Source of the DNA: Streptomyces fructofermentans
GTDB taxonomy: Bacteria > Actinomycetota > Actinomycetes > Streptomycetales > Streptomycetaceae
Assembly (NCBI RefSeq): GCF_014651055.1
Contig: NZ_BMWD01000030.1
Span: 51,823 to 115,822 of the forward strand
Reading direction: 5' to 3'
DNA: 64,000 nucleotides
How positions within the stretch are numbered: position 1 is the stretch's first letter; each line of letters starts with the position of its first letter. The position numbers and the translations under genes are program-made. Positions 35,928 through 44,800 of this stretch are shown here, piece by piece. The notes under the pieces were generated by a model. It was not told where the DNA came from. It worked only from the letters and a program-made list of their open reading frames with translations, and made no database searches.

Positions 35928-36029
35928 ATCCGGACCGCAGGTGGTTTGGATCACGTCAGATTTCTGTGCGGCAACTGTTCGATACTTGCCCCAAAGGGGT
36001 GAGGTCGGTGCAGGGAGGTAGACTTAAGA

Positions 36030-36311
36030 GTGTCTGGCCGGACGCAAGCCCGCGCATGCCCTGAACGCACCTGTGTGGGGTGCCGGGAGCGAGCGGCCAA
36101 GACCGATCTGCTGCGCACCGTGGCGGTCGGAGGCGAATGCGCCCCTGATCCACGCGGTACGCTGCCCGGCCGGGGTGCGTATGTACACCCCGCCCTGGTC
36201 TGTCTCGACCTGGCGGTCCGCCGCCGGGCCTTCCCGAGGGCGCTGCGTGCCCCGGGCCCGCTCGACACTGAGGCGTTGCGCCACTACGTCGGGCGGACGG
36301 ACAGTTGCTGA
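36030..36311 (+). CDS. ylxR: YlxR family RNA-binding protein
   Basis: 93 residues from GTG at 36030 with GGGAGG upstream. DUF448/YlxR signature: TCVGCRERAAKTDLLRTVA, then GRGAYVHPALVCLDLAVRRR. Small cytoplasmic protein between nusA and infB in most Gram-positive genomes; proposed to bind RNA or act as a regulator. The conserved context supports the call. Confidence 0.93.
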   Translation: MSGRTQARACPERTCVGCRERAAKTDLLRTVAVGGECAPDPRGTLPGRGAYVHPALVCLDLAVRRRAFPRALRAPGPLDTEALRHYVGRTDSC

Positions 36312-36390
36312 GCAGGCAACAAGGCAAGACGTGTCGTACGGAGCCCCGTGCGGCCCTGGTACCCCGCGAGTTGGAAGTAGGTCGAGATTG

Positions 36391-36473
36391 CGATGAGCAC
36401 TCGATGAGCACGCGATGAGTACGCCCATGAAGTAGCGACGGTCCGGACGCAACCCGGACCTAAAAGGAGCGAA
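36391..36473 (+). promoter_or_regulatory. infB leader with three overlapping mini-ORFs and a hairpin
   Basis: An 11-bp unit CGATGAGCACT occurs three times (36391, 36402, 36413; third copy with a T change). Each starts a tiny frame: ATG 36393 codes Met-Ser-Thr-Arg-stop, ATG 36404 codes the same, and ATG 36415 codes Met-Ser-Thr-Pro-Met-Lys-stop. Each stop overlaps the next ATG as ATGA. A 7-bp stem (36440-36446 with 36454-36460) follows, just before the AAGGAG of infB. This looks like a translational leader sensing initiation or reinitiation; function is inference. Confidence 0.5.
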
Positions 36474-39400
36474 GTGGCTAAGGTCCGGGTATACGAACTC
36501 GCCAAGGAGTTCGGGGTGGAGAGCAAGGTCGTCATGGCCAAGCTCCAAGAACTCGGTGAATTCGTCCGTTCGGCGTCCTCGACGATCGAGGCGCCTGTAG
36601 TACGCAAACTGACTGACGCCCTGCAGCAGGGCAACGGCGGCGGCAAGCCCGCCCCGCGCAAGGCCGCGCCCGCCAGGCCGGGCGCCCCCTCTCCGGCGCA
36701 GTCGGCACGTCCGGCCGCCCCGCGCCCGCCGGCCCCGAAGCCGGCCGCCGCGGAGAAGCCCGCGGCAGCGGCGGCCCCGTCCGCCGGTCCGCGCCCGACC
36801 CCGGGTCCCAAGCCCGCGCCGAAGCCCGCTCCGGCGTCTCCGGCTCCCGCGGCACCCGAGTTCACGGCGCCGCCCGCGGCTCCGGCGGCTCCGGCCGCCT
36901 CCGCGGCACCGGCCGGTCAGCGCCCCGCCGGCGCCCGTCCCGGCGCCCCGAAGCCCGGTGTCCGTCCGGCAGGCCCCGCACAGGGCGGCCAGGGTGGTCC
37001 CGGTCAGGGCCGTGGCGAGCGCAGCGACCGTGGTGAGCGCGGCGACCGTCAGGGCGCCCCGCGTCCCGGCGGCCAGGGCACGCGTCCCGGTGGTCGTCCC
37101 GCCGGCCCGCGTCCGGGCAACAACCCCTTCACCTCTGGTGGCTCCACCGGCATGGCGCGCCCGCAGGCGCCCCGTCCCGGCGGCGCCCCGCGTCCCGGCG
37201 GCCCCGGTGCCCCGGGCGCTCCGCGCCCCCAGGGCGCGGGCCAGGGTGGTCCCCGTCCCCAGGGCGGTCCCGGCGGCGCTCCGCGTCCGCAGGGCGGTCC
37301 CGGCGGCGGTCGTCCGTCTCCCGGCGGCATGCCCCGTCCGCAGGCCCCGCGTCCCGGCGGCGCCCCCGGCGGTCCGGGCGGCAACCGTCCGAACCCCGGC
37401 ATGATGCCGCAGCGTCCCGCTGCGGGCCCGCGTCCCGGCGGCGGTGGCCCCGGTGGCCGCGGTCCCGGCGGCGGTGGCGGTCGTCCCGGCGGTGCCGGCG
37501 GCGGTCGTCCCGGTGGCGGCGGCTTCGCCGGTCGTCCGGGTGGTCCCGGTGGCGGTGGCGGCGGCTTCGCCGGTCGTCCGGGTGGTCCCGGTGGCGGTGG
37601 CGGCGGCTTCGCCGGTCGTCCCGGTGGTCCCGGTGGCGGCGGCGGTCGTCCCGGCTTCGGCGGTCGTCCCGGTGGTCCCGGTGGCCGTGGTGGCACGCAG
37701 GGCGCCTTCGGCCGTCCCGGCGGTCCCGCGCGTCGTGGTCGCAAGTCGAAGCGGCAGAGGCGCCAGGAGTACGAGGCCATGCAGGCCCCGTCGGTCGGCG
37801 GCGTGATGCTGCCTCGCGGCAACGGACAGTCCGTCCGCCTGTCGCGCGGTGCGTCCCTCACCGACTTCGCGGAGAAGATCGGCGCGAACCCCGCGTCGCT
37901 CGTCGGCGTGATGATGAACCTCGGCGAGATGGTCACTGCCACGCAGTCCGTCTCCGACGAGACGCTGAAGCTCCTCGCGGACGAGATGAACTTCGTCCTC
38001 GAGATCGTCAGCCCCGAGGAGGAGGACCGCGAGCTGCTCGAGTCCTTCGACATCGAGTTCGGCGAGGACGAGGGCGGCGAGGAGTTCCTCGTGGCGCGTC
38101 CGCCGGTCGTGACCGTCATGGGTCACGTCGACCACGGAAAGACCCGCCTCCTCGACACCATCCGCAAGACGAACGTCGTCGCGGGCGAGGCCGGCGGCAT
38201 CACCCAGCACATCGGTGCCTACCAGGTGGCCACCGAGGTCAACGGTGAAGAGCGCAGGATCACCTTCATCGACACCCCGGGCCACGAGGCGTTCACCGCC
38301 ATGCGTGCCCGTGGTGCCAAGTCGACCGACATCGCGATCCTCGTGGTGGCGGCCAACGACGGTGTGATGCCCCAGACGATCGAGGCGCTGAACCACGCCA
38401 AGGCGGCCGACGTGCCGATCGTGGTCGCGGTCAACAAGATCGACGTCGAGGGTGCCGACCCGACCAAGGTGCGCGGTCAGCTCACCGAGTTCGGTCTGGT
38501 GGCCGAGGAGTACGGCGGCGACACGATGTTCGTCGACATCTCCGCCAAGCAGGGCCTCAACATCGAGAGCCTGCTGGAGGCCGTGGTCCTCACCGCGGAC
38601 GCCTCGCTCGACCTGCGGGCCAACCCGGAGCAGGACGCGCAGGGCATCGCGATCGAGTCCCACCTCGACCGCGGCCGCGGTGCCGTCTCGACGGTCCTGG
38701 TCCAGCGCGGCACGCTGCGCATCGGCGACACCATGGTGGTCGGCGACGCGTACGGCCGTGTCCGGGCGATGCTCGACGACAACGGCAACAACGTCGAGGA
38801 AGCGGGTCCGTCGACCCCCGTCCTGGTCCTGGGTCTCACCAACGTCCCCGGTGCCGGCGACAACTTCCTGGTCGTCGACGAGGACCGCACGGCGCGTCAG
38901 ATCGCCGAGAAGCGCGCGGCGCGTGAGCGCAACGCCAACTTCGCCCGGCGCGGAGTCCGGTTCTCCCTGGAGAACCTGGACGAGGCGCTCAAGGCCGGTC
39001 TGGTGCAGGAACTCAACCTCATCATCAAGGGCGACGCGTCCGGTTCGGTGGAGGCCCTCGAGTCCTCGCTGCTCCAGCTCGACGTCGGCGAAGAGGTCGA
39101 CATCCGCGTCCTGCACCGCGGCGTGGGTGCGGTCACCGAGTCGGACATCGACCTGGCGACCGGCTCCGACGCCATCGTCATCGGCTTCAACGTCCGCGCT
39201 GCGGGCCGCGCGGCGCAGATGGCGGAGCGCGAGGGCGTCGACGTCCGCTACTACTCGGTGATCTACCAGGCCATCGAGGAGATCGAGGCGGCCCTCAAGG
39301 GCATGCTCAAGCCGGAGTACGAAGAGGTCGAGCTCGGCACGGCGGAGATCCGCGAGGTCTTCCGCTCGTCCAAGCTGGGCAACATCGCCGGTGTGCTGGT

Positions 39401-39620
39401 CCGCTCCGGCGAGGTCAAGCGCAACACCAAGGCGCGGCTGCTCCGCGACGGCAAGGTCATCGCGGAGAGCCTCACCATCTCCGGTCTGCGCCGCTTCAAG
39501 GACGACGTCACCGAGATCCGCGAAGGCTTCGAGGGCGGTATCAACCTCGGAAACTTCAACGACATCAAGATCGACGACGTCATCGCGACGTACGAGATGC
39601 GCGAGAAGCCGCGCTCGTAA
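36474..39620 (+). CDS. infB: translation initiation factor IF-2
   Basis: 1048 residues from GTG at 36474 with AAGGAG at good spacing. IF-2 is the GTPase that brings initiator tRNA to the 30S subunit and promotes joining. Parts: a small N-terminal domain (KVRVYELAKEFGVESKVVMA), a long Pro/Ala then Gly/Pro/Arg-rich region (~50-420), the IF2-N2 region, the GTPase with G1 GHVDHGKT and G4 NKID, and the C-terminal domains with LGNIAGVLVRSGEVKRN. The disordered region is typical of actinobacteria but long. It precedes DUF503 and rbfA. Confidence 0.98.
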   Translation: MAKVRVYELAKEFGVESKVVMAKLQELGEFVRSASSTIEAPVVRKLTDALQQGNGGGKPAPRKAAPARPGAPSPAQSARPAAPRPPAPKPAAAEKPAAAAAPSAGPRPTPGPKPAPKPAPASPAPAAPEFTAPPAAPAAPAASAAPAGQRPAGARPGAPKPGVRPAGPAQGGQGGPGQGRGERSDRGERGDRQGAPRPGGQGTRPGGRPAGPRPGNNPFTSGGSTGMARPQAPRPGGAPRPGGPGAPGAPRPQGAGQGGPRPQGGPGGAPRPQGGPGGGRPSPGGMPRPQAPRPGGAPGGPGGNRPNPGMMPQRPAAGPRPGGGGPGGRGPGGGGGRPGGAGGGRPGGGGFAGRPGGPGGGGGGFAGRPGGPGGGGGGFAGRPGGPGGGGGRPGFGGRPGGPGGRGGTQGAFGRPGGPARRGRKSKRQRRQEYEAMQAPSVGGVMLPRGNGQSVRLSRGASLTDFAEKIGANPASLVGVMMNLGEMVTATQSVSDETLKLLADEMNFVLEIVSPEEEDRELLESFDIEFGEDEGGEEFLVARPPVVTVMGHVDHGKTRLLDTIRKTNVVAGEAGGITQHIGAYQVATEVNGEERRITFIDTPGHEAFTAMRARGAKSTDIAILVVAANDGVMPQTIEALNHAKAADVPIVVAVNKIDVEGADPTKVRGQLTEFGLVAEEYGGDTMFVDISAKQGLNIESLLEAVVLTADASLDLRANPEQDAQGIAIESHLDRGRGAVSTVLVQRGTLRIGDTMVVGDAYGRVRAMLDDNGNNVEEAGPSTPVLVLGLTNVPGAGDNFLVVDEDRTARQIAEKRAARERNANFARRGVRFSLENLDEALKAGLVQELNLIIKGDASGSVEALESSLLQLDVGEEVDIRVLHRGVGAVTESDIDLATGSDAIVIGFNVRAAGRAAQMAEREGVDVRYYSVIYQAIEEIEAALKGMLKPEYEEVELGTAEIREVFRSSKLGNIAGVLVRSGEVKRNTKARLLRDGKVIAESLTISGLRRFKDDVTEIREGFEGGINLGNFNDIKIDDVIATYEMREKPRS
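37521..37646 (+). repeat. 42-bp tandem repeat in infB
   Basis: Three head-to-tail 42-bp units begin at 37521, 37563 and 37605 (unit starts GGCTTCGCCGGTCGTCC). They encode GFAGRPGGPGGGGG in the disordered N-terminal region of IF-2 and are nearly identical, suggesting recent slippage or homogenisation. Confidence 0.88.
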
Positions 39621-39646
39621 CGTCCGAGGCCCGGCTGTATCCGTGT

Positions 39647-39745
39647 GGGGTTGGCCGACGGGGATTCGTTCCCGTCGGCCGGCCCCCTCGGGGTTTTCGG
39701 CCCCTGCCGCACCCTCCCGTCTCCTCGGGCGGGGGCGGCAGGGGC
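39647..39745 (+). terminator. tandem hairpins after infB
   Basis: First stem 39647-39662 with 39671-39686 (16 pairs, two of them G-T), followed by CTCGGGGTTTT. Second stem 39700-39710 with 39735-39745. Together they probably end or attenuate the nusA-infB transcript before the DUF503 gene. Confidence 0.65.
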
Positions 39746-39851
39746 GAAACTCCGTCGAGCGGCACCCGGGTTCGTTGTACCGTTCTGGTGTCCCTGCCAA
39801 GAGCTTGGCCGGGCCATCTATCCCGTACCGGCGGGACATCCGGACACACAT

Positions 39852-40148
39852 ATGTACGTGGGGACTCTGTCCTTCGACCTGCTCCTCGGCGACGTACGGT
39901 CGCTGAAGGAGAAGCGCTCCGTCGTCCGCCCGATCGTGGCCGAACTCCAACGCAAGTACGCGGTGAGCGTGGCGGAGGTCGAGCACATGGACCTCCACCG
40001 CAGGGCCGTGGTCGGCCTGGCGGTGGTCTCGGGGGACGCGGGGCACGTGACCGACGTACTCGACCGGTGCGAGCGCCTGGTCGCCGGTCGTCCCGAGGTG
40101 GAGCTGCTGTCGGTGCGACGGCGTCTCCACGGCGAGGACGACGACTGA
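39852..40148 (+). CDS. DUF503 family protein
   Basis: 98 residues from ATG at 39852 (MYVGTLSFDLLLGDVRSLKE). It matches the DUF503/YlxP family of small conserved proteins between infB and rbfA in Gram-positive bacteria. The family has one alpha-beta domain with KEKRSVVRPI as the best-conserved part. A role near ribosome assembly is suggested by context only. Confidence 0.92.
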   Translation: MYVGTLSFDLLLGDVRSLKEKRSVVRPIVAELQRKYAVSVAEVEHMDLHRRAVVGLAVVSGDAGHVTDVLDRCERLVAGRPEVELLSVRRRLHGEDDD

Positions 40149-40247
40149 TCGCGCGGCGACGCGAGTCGGACGCGCACGATCGGCAAGAGAACAGCAAGAC
40201 AGCGGCAAGACAGCAGCATGAACAGCGGGAAAGAGGGAGACGGACCA

Positions 40248-40700
40248 GTGGCCGACAACGCGCGGGCGAAGAAGCTGGCGGACCTCATCCGAGAGGTGGT
40301 GGCCCAGAAGCTGCAGCGCGGGATCAAGGACCCGCGGCTCGGTTCGCATGTGACCATCACGGACACCCGGGTCACCGGGGACCTCCGGGAGGCGACCGTC
40401 TTCTACACGGTGTACGGGGACGACGAGGAGCGTGCCGAGGCCGCCGCGGGCCTGGAGAGCGCCAAGGGCGTGCTCCGGTCGGCCGTGGGTGCCGCGGCGG
40501 GCGTGAAGTTCACGCCGACGCTGACGTTCGTCGCCGACGCCCTGCCGGACACCGCCAAGACCATCGAGGACCTGCTCGACAAGGCGCGGGCCTCGGACGC
40601 GAAGGTGCGCGAGGTCTCGGCCGGAGCGGCCTTCGCCGGTGAGGCGGACCCGTACCGGAAGCCGGGCGAGGACGAGGACGAGGACGACAGCACCGCATGA
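40248..40700 (+). CDS. rbfA: 30S ribosome-binding factor RbfA
   Basis: 150 residues from GTG at 40248 (ADNARAKKLADLIREVV), preceded by GAGGGAG; an ATG at 40218 would add ten non-conserved residues. The KH-like RbfA fold is clear (DPRLGSHVTITDTRVTGDL, FTPTLTFVAD). It binds the 30S precursor for 16S maturation and cold adaptation. An acidic C-terminal tail (EDEDEDD) follows. Its stop overlaps the truB start as ATGA. Confidence 0.95.
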   Translation: MADNARAKKLADLIREVVAQKLQRGIKDPRLGSHVTITDTRVTGDLREATVFYTVYGDDEERAEAAAGLESAKGVLRSAVGAAAGVKFTPTLTFVADALPDTAKTIEDLLDKARASDAKVREVSAGAAFAGEADPYRKPGEDEDEDDSTA

Positions 40701-41602
40701 CCGAGAAGCACCGGACGCCCGACGGCCTTGTCATCGTGGACAAGCCGTCGGGCTTCACCTCGCACGACGTGGTCGCCAAGATGCGCGGGATCGCGAGGAC
40801 CCGCCGCGTCGGGCACGCGGGCACCCTCGACCCCATGGCGACGGGCGTGCTCGTGCTCGGCGTCGAGAAGGCGACCAAGCTCCTCGGGCACCTCGCGCTG
40901 ACCGAGAAGGAGTACCTCGGCACCATCCGGCTCGGGCAGAACACCCTGACCGACGACGCCGAGGGCGACCTCATCTCGTCCACGGACGCCTCGGGCGTGA
41001 CCCGGGAGGCCGTGGACGCGGGCATCGCCAAGCTGAGCGGCGACATCATGCAGGTGCCGTCCAAGGTCAGCGCCATCAAGATCGACGGCGTGCGCTCGTA
41101 CAAGCGGGCCCGCGAGGGCGAGGACTTCGAGATCCCGGCCCGTCCGGTACGCATCTCCTCGTTCGCCGTGTACGACGTCCGGGACGCGGTCGCCGAGGAC
41201 GGCACGCCCGTCCTGGACCTGGTCGTCTCGGTGGTCTGCTCGTCCGGCACCTACATCCGGGCGCTCGCCCGGGACCTGGGCGCCGACCTGGGCGTCGGCG
41301 GCCATCTGACGGCACTGCGGCGCACCCGCGTGGGCCCGTACAAGCTCGACTCCGCGCGCACCCTCGACCAGCTCCAGCAGGAGCTGACGGTGATGCCGCT
41401 CGCTGAGGCCGCCGAGGCCGCGTTCCCGCGCTGGGACGTGGACACCGGGCGCGGGCGCCTCCTGCTGAACGGTGTGCGTCTGGAGATGCCCGACGAGTAC
41501 GCCGGGGCCGGGGCGGTCGGGGTCTTCGACCCCGAGGGGCGCTTCCTGGCGCTGGTGGAGGAGCAGAAGGGCAAGGCCAAGAGCCTGGCCGTGTTCGGCT
41601 GA
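40697..41602 (+). CDS. truB: tRNA pseudouridine-55 synthase
   Basis: 301 residues. TruB makes pseudouridine 55 in the T-loop of tRNAs. Signatures: DKPSGFTSHDVV near the start, the catalytic-Asp motif RVGHAGTLDPMATGVL, and SGTYIRALARDLG. ATG overlaps rbfA. The C-terminus includes a short PUA-like part (RLEMPDEYAGAGAVGVFDPE). Last gene of the ribosome-maturation block. Confidence 0.97.
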   Translation: MTEKHRTPDGLVIVDKPSGFTSHDVVAKMRGIARTRRVGHAGTLDPMATGVLVLGVEKATKLLGHLALTEKEYLGTIRLGQNTLTDDAEGDLISSTDASGVTREAVDAGIAKLSGDIMQVPSKVSAIKIDGVRSYKRAREGEDFEIPARPVRISSFAVYDVRDAVAEDGTPVLDLVVSVVCSSGTYIRALARDLGADLGVGGHLTALRRTRVGPYKLDSARTLDQLQQELTVMPLAEAAEAAFPRWDVDTGRGRLLLNGVRLEMPDEYAGAGAVGVFDPEGRFLALVEEQKGKAKSLAVFG

Positions 41603-41629
41603 GACAGGGGCCGGACCGGCCCGATCGTG

Positions 41630-41670
41630 GTGGAGCGGCGTGCACGGGTCAGGCGTGCGCGCCGCTCCAC
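41630..41670 (+). terminator. terminator after truB
   Basis: 11-bp perfect stem (41630-41640 with 41660-41670), with further pairing inside the loop, followed by TGTCCCCCTT. It starts 27 bases after the truB stop codon. Confidence 0.7.
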
Positions 41671-41872
41671 TGTCCCCCTTCGGTTCCCCCACCCAAGGGT
41701 GTATCCATCCACCCCGCCGCATTCACCCGTCCGGGCAGGCGCTCGGAGTGAACTCGGGGAGCGGAAGGGGGCTTGTTCGGCTCGGGAGCTGTCGTGCCCG
41801 ATCACCCCGCGCCTACCGTCGGAACCGAGGCGTCGGCAGCACAGTGCGCCGGGCGCGGCGGGGAGGTCGGAG

Positions 41873-44800
41873 ATGGCGGGACGGGGCCCGCGGGCAGGGA
41901 GTCGTCGTCGGCCCCCGGACACCGCGACGGCCGCGCCGGACCCGGTCCGGGCCGAGAGGGACGCCGCCGGGACCGTACCGGACGCCGCCCGGTCCGTGCG
42001 GGACGCCCTCCGGGGCATGCCGGATGCGGCTCGGGCCGGGTGGGAGTCCGCCGGGCCCTCGTGGCGCGGGTGTCCGGGCGCCGGGGAGGCGGCCCGGGGC
42101 GAGTCCGGTGACGGCCGCCGGCACGGGGCCCCCGACCGGGCCGGGCACGTATCCGCCGGGAGCGCGGCTACCTGGCCCGTGCCGGGGGAGGGCTCGGGGA
42201 CCGGGGCAGTACGGGCCGGGGACGGTCGGCCCGGAGGGGCGCGGGCCGAGGGCGCCTCCGGTCCGGGCGAGGAGCCCGCGGCCAGGGCCCTGGTGCGGAT
42301 CCGCGACGGGGCCGGACGGCCGCGCGGAGCGGGGTTCGCGGCCGACAACCGGGGCACGGTGGTCACCAGCCACGAGGCCGTCGACGGTCAGGCCCGGCTC
42401 GTCGTCCACGCCCCCGACGGCGGCAGCTGCCCGGTGACCGCCGACGACATCACCTTCCTCCCCGGGCTGGGCCTCGCACTCGTACGCACCACCGGCCTGG
42501 GCCTCGCCCCGCTGCCGATCGCGGCCCGCGGGGCGGTCGGCACCGGCGCGTACGTCCGTGTCGCCGCGGGCGGCTGGCGGGAAGCCCGCGTGCTCGGCAC
42601 CTCCGCGGTGACGTACACGGCGGCCGGCCGTGCCCACCGTGTCGGCGCCGCCCTGGAACTGGCCATCGGCACGGCGGGCCGCGATGCCCTGCGGCCCGGC
42701 GGGGGCGCGTCCGGGGGGCCGGTCGTCGACGCCTCGACCGGCGCCGTCGTCGCCGTCCTCGGCACAGCGCTGCACTCCGGACAGCAAGTGGGCGGCCTCG
42801 CAGTCCCCCTGCGCGCGGACTCCGCGACGGCCGACGGGGAACTCGCGGGGCTGCTGGCCCGCAACGCCTCCTCCGTCCCCGCGTACGGCGCCGACCTGAA
42901 CCTCGCGGGTGTGCTGGAGCTGACCGCGACCCTCGCGCCACCACCGGCGTCGGGTGACGCCGTTCCCGTCGAACGCGGCTCGGTGCTCCGGGAGTTGACG
43001 GCCTTCGCCGACGGCCCGCGTACGGTGCTCGGCCTCGTCGGGGCCCCGGGCAGCGGCCGTACGACGGAACTGGCGGCCCTTGCCGCGCGGCGTCGCGGGG
43101 GCGCGGCGCCGGCACCGACCCTGTGGCTGCGCGGAGCCGATCTCCTCGACGGCGACAGGTCGGTCGCGGACGCGGCCCGGCGGGCACTGGAACGGGCGGC
43201 CCGCATCGCGGCGGCCCCCGGCCTGGGCACGGTAGCCGCCGGGCCGGCTCCGCAGGGGTGGGTCCCGGACCCGGGGCCGTCCGGGCGACCGGCGCACACG
43301 GGCACGCACACGCGCACCCGCACGGGCACGGACACGCGGCCGTCGCGATCAGGGGCCGGCGGGCCGGGCGACCGGCGTGACCCGACCGCTGAGCCAGGAC
43401 CCGGGCGGTCGGCCCGCCTCGCGCGGGACGCGGGACGGCCCCTGCTGCTGCTCCTGGACGGCCCGGAGGAGATGCCGCCCGCCCTGCTCCGGCGGCTGCC
43501 CGAGTGGACGGCGGCGACCGCCGACTGGCTGGAGGCGAACGGCGCGCGGCTCGTCGTGGCCTGCCGGACGGAGCACTGGGAGCGGGCGGGGCACTGGTTC
43601 CCGCCGGAGTCGCTGCACGTGTGCGGGCATGCGGACGCCGAGCCCGACGGGTGGTCCGGCGGGCTCCCCGCCTGCGTACGGCTCGGCGATCTGGACGAGG
43701 GCGAGGCGCTGCGGGCCCGGGAGCGCCACGGAGTTCCGGAGGGAGTCCTGCACGGGTCCGACGCGCGCCACCCGCTGACGCTGCGGCTCCTGTCGCAGGT
43801 CGTGGCCGCGATGTCCGGTGCCAGGCCGGGCCGGATCGGCCGCGAGGAGGTCTTCGCGGCGTATCTCGACCTGATGTGCCTGCGGGTCGCCGTGCGGCTC
43901 GCGGCGGCGAACGGCTTGCGCGGCACGGCGGTACGACGGCTCGCGGCCCGTGTGTCCGGTCAGGTGCACGTGGCCGCGCGGCGCTGCCTCGGACCGGGGC
44001 ACGGGGAACTGGACCGGGCGTCCTTCGAGTCGCTGTTCCCGTGGGGACCGGTGCCCGACCGGCGCCTCGGCGGCTGCACGGGCTGGGCCTCCGCCGTGCT
44101 CGCCGAGGGACTCCTCGTGCCCGCGGGCGACGGCTACCGCTTCGCCCACGAGGAGTTCGCCGACTGGATCCAGGGCGTGCACCTCGACCTGGGCGCGGCA
44201 CTCGACGCGCTGGTCCACCGGGAGGTCCGCGACGGGACCTCGCGGGCGGAACGCCCGCTGCACGGGGCCAGGGGCGAGGGCGTGGCCGCCCCGCCGGTCC
44301 GGGACGGGGTTACGGGCGCCGAGGGGGCGTCGTCGCGGGGCCGGGCCGGGGGTGCCGAGGGTTCGCCGGTTCGCCACGGGGTTGCGGGCGCGGAGGGTTC
44401 GGTGGTCCGGCGGCGGGCCGGGGGTGCGGGGGGTTCGGTGGTCCGGCAGCGGGCCGGGGGCGCGGGGGAGGGGGCGGCGGGCCGGGACCGGGGCGAGGGC
44501 GCCGACGGTCCGGCGGCCCGTCGTGCGGGTGCCCCCGCGCTCCTCCCTGCGGCCGGGCGGCACGACGACTCCGCCGGGCCCGATCCGGTGCCACGGCACC
44601 GGATCGGGCCCGTACTCCAGGCGCTGCTCCTGGTCCCGCGTCAACACGGCGACGCCGTACTCACCCTCCGCCTGCGCGAACTGCTCGGGGCCGTCGACCG
44701 CCTGGAGTCCTCGGCTCCCGGGGCCTGGTGGGCCGGCCACCTCCTGCGGGCCACCCTGCTCCGGGTGCCCGACGCGACCCCGCACCTCGGAGTGCTGCGA

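Noticed and set aside
36024..40349. Very long open frame (over 1400 codons) antisense to infB
   Set aside because: Produced by high GC and the GC-rich third positions of infB; it lacks a ribosome-binding site and family features, while infB on the other strand is certain.
41627..41872. Upstream start for the protease-NTPase gene at 41627
   Set aside because: It lies within the truB terminator hairpin; ATG at 41873 has a strong GGGAGG.
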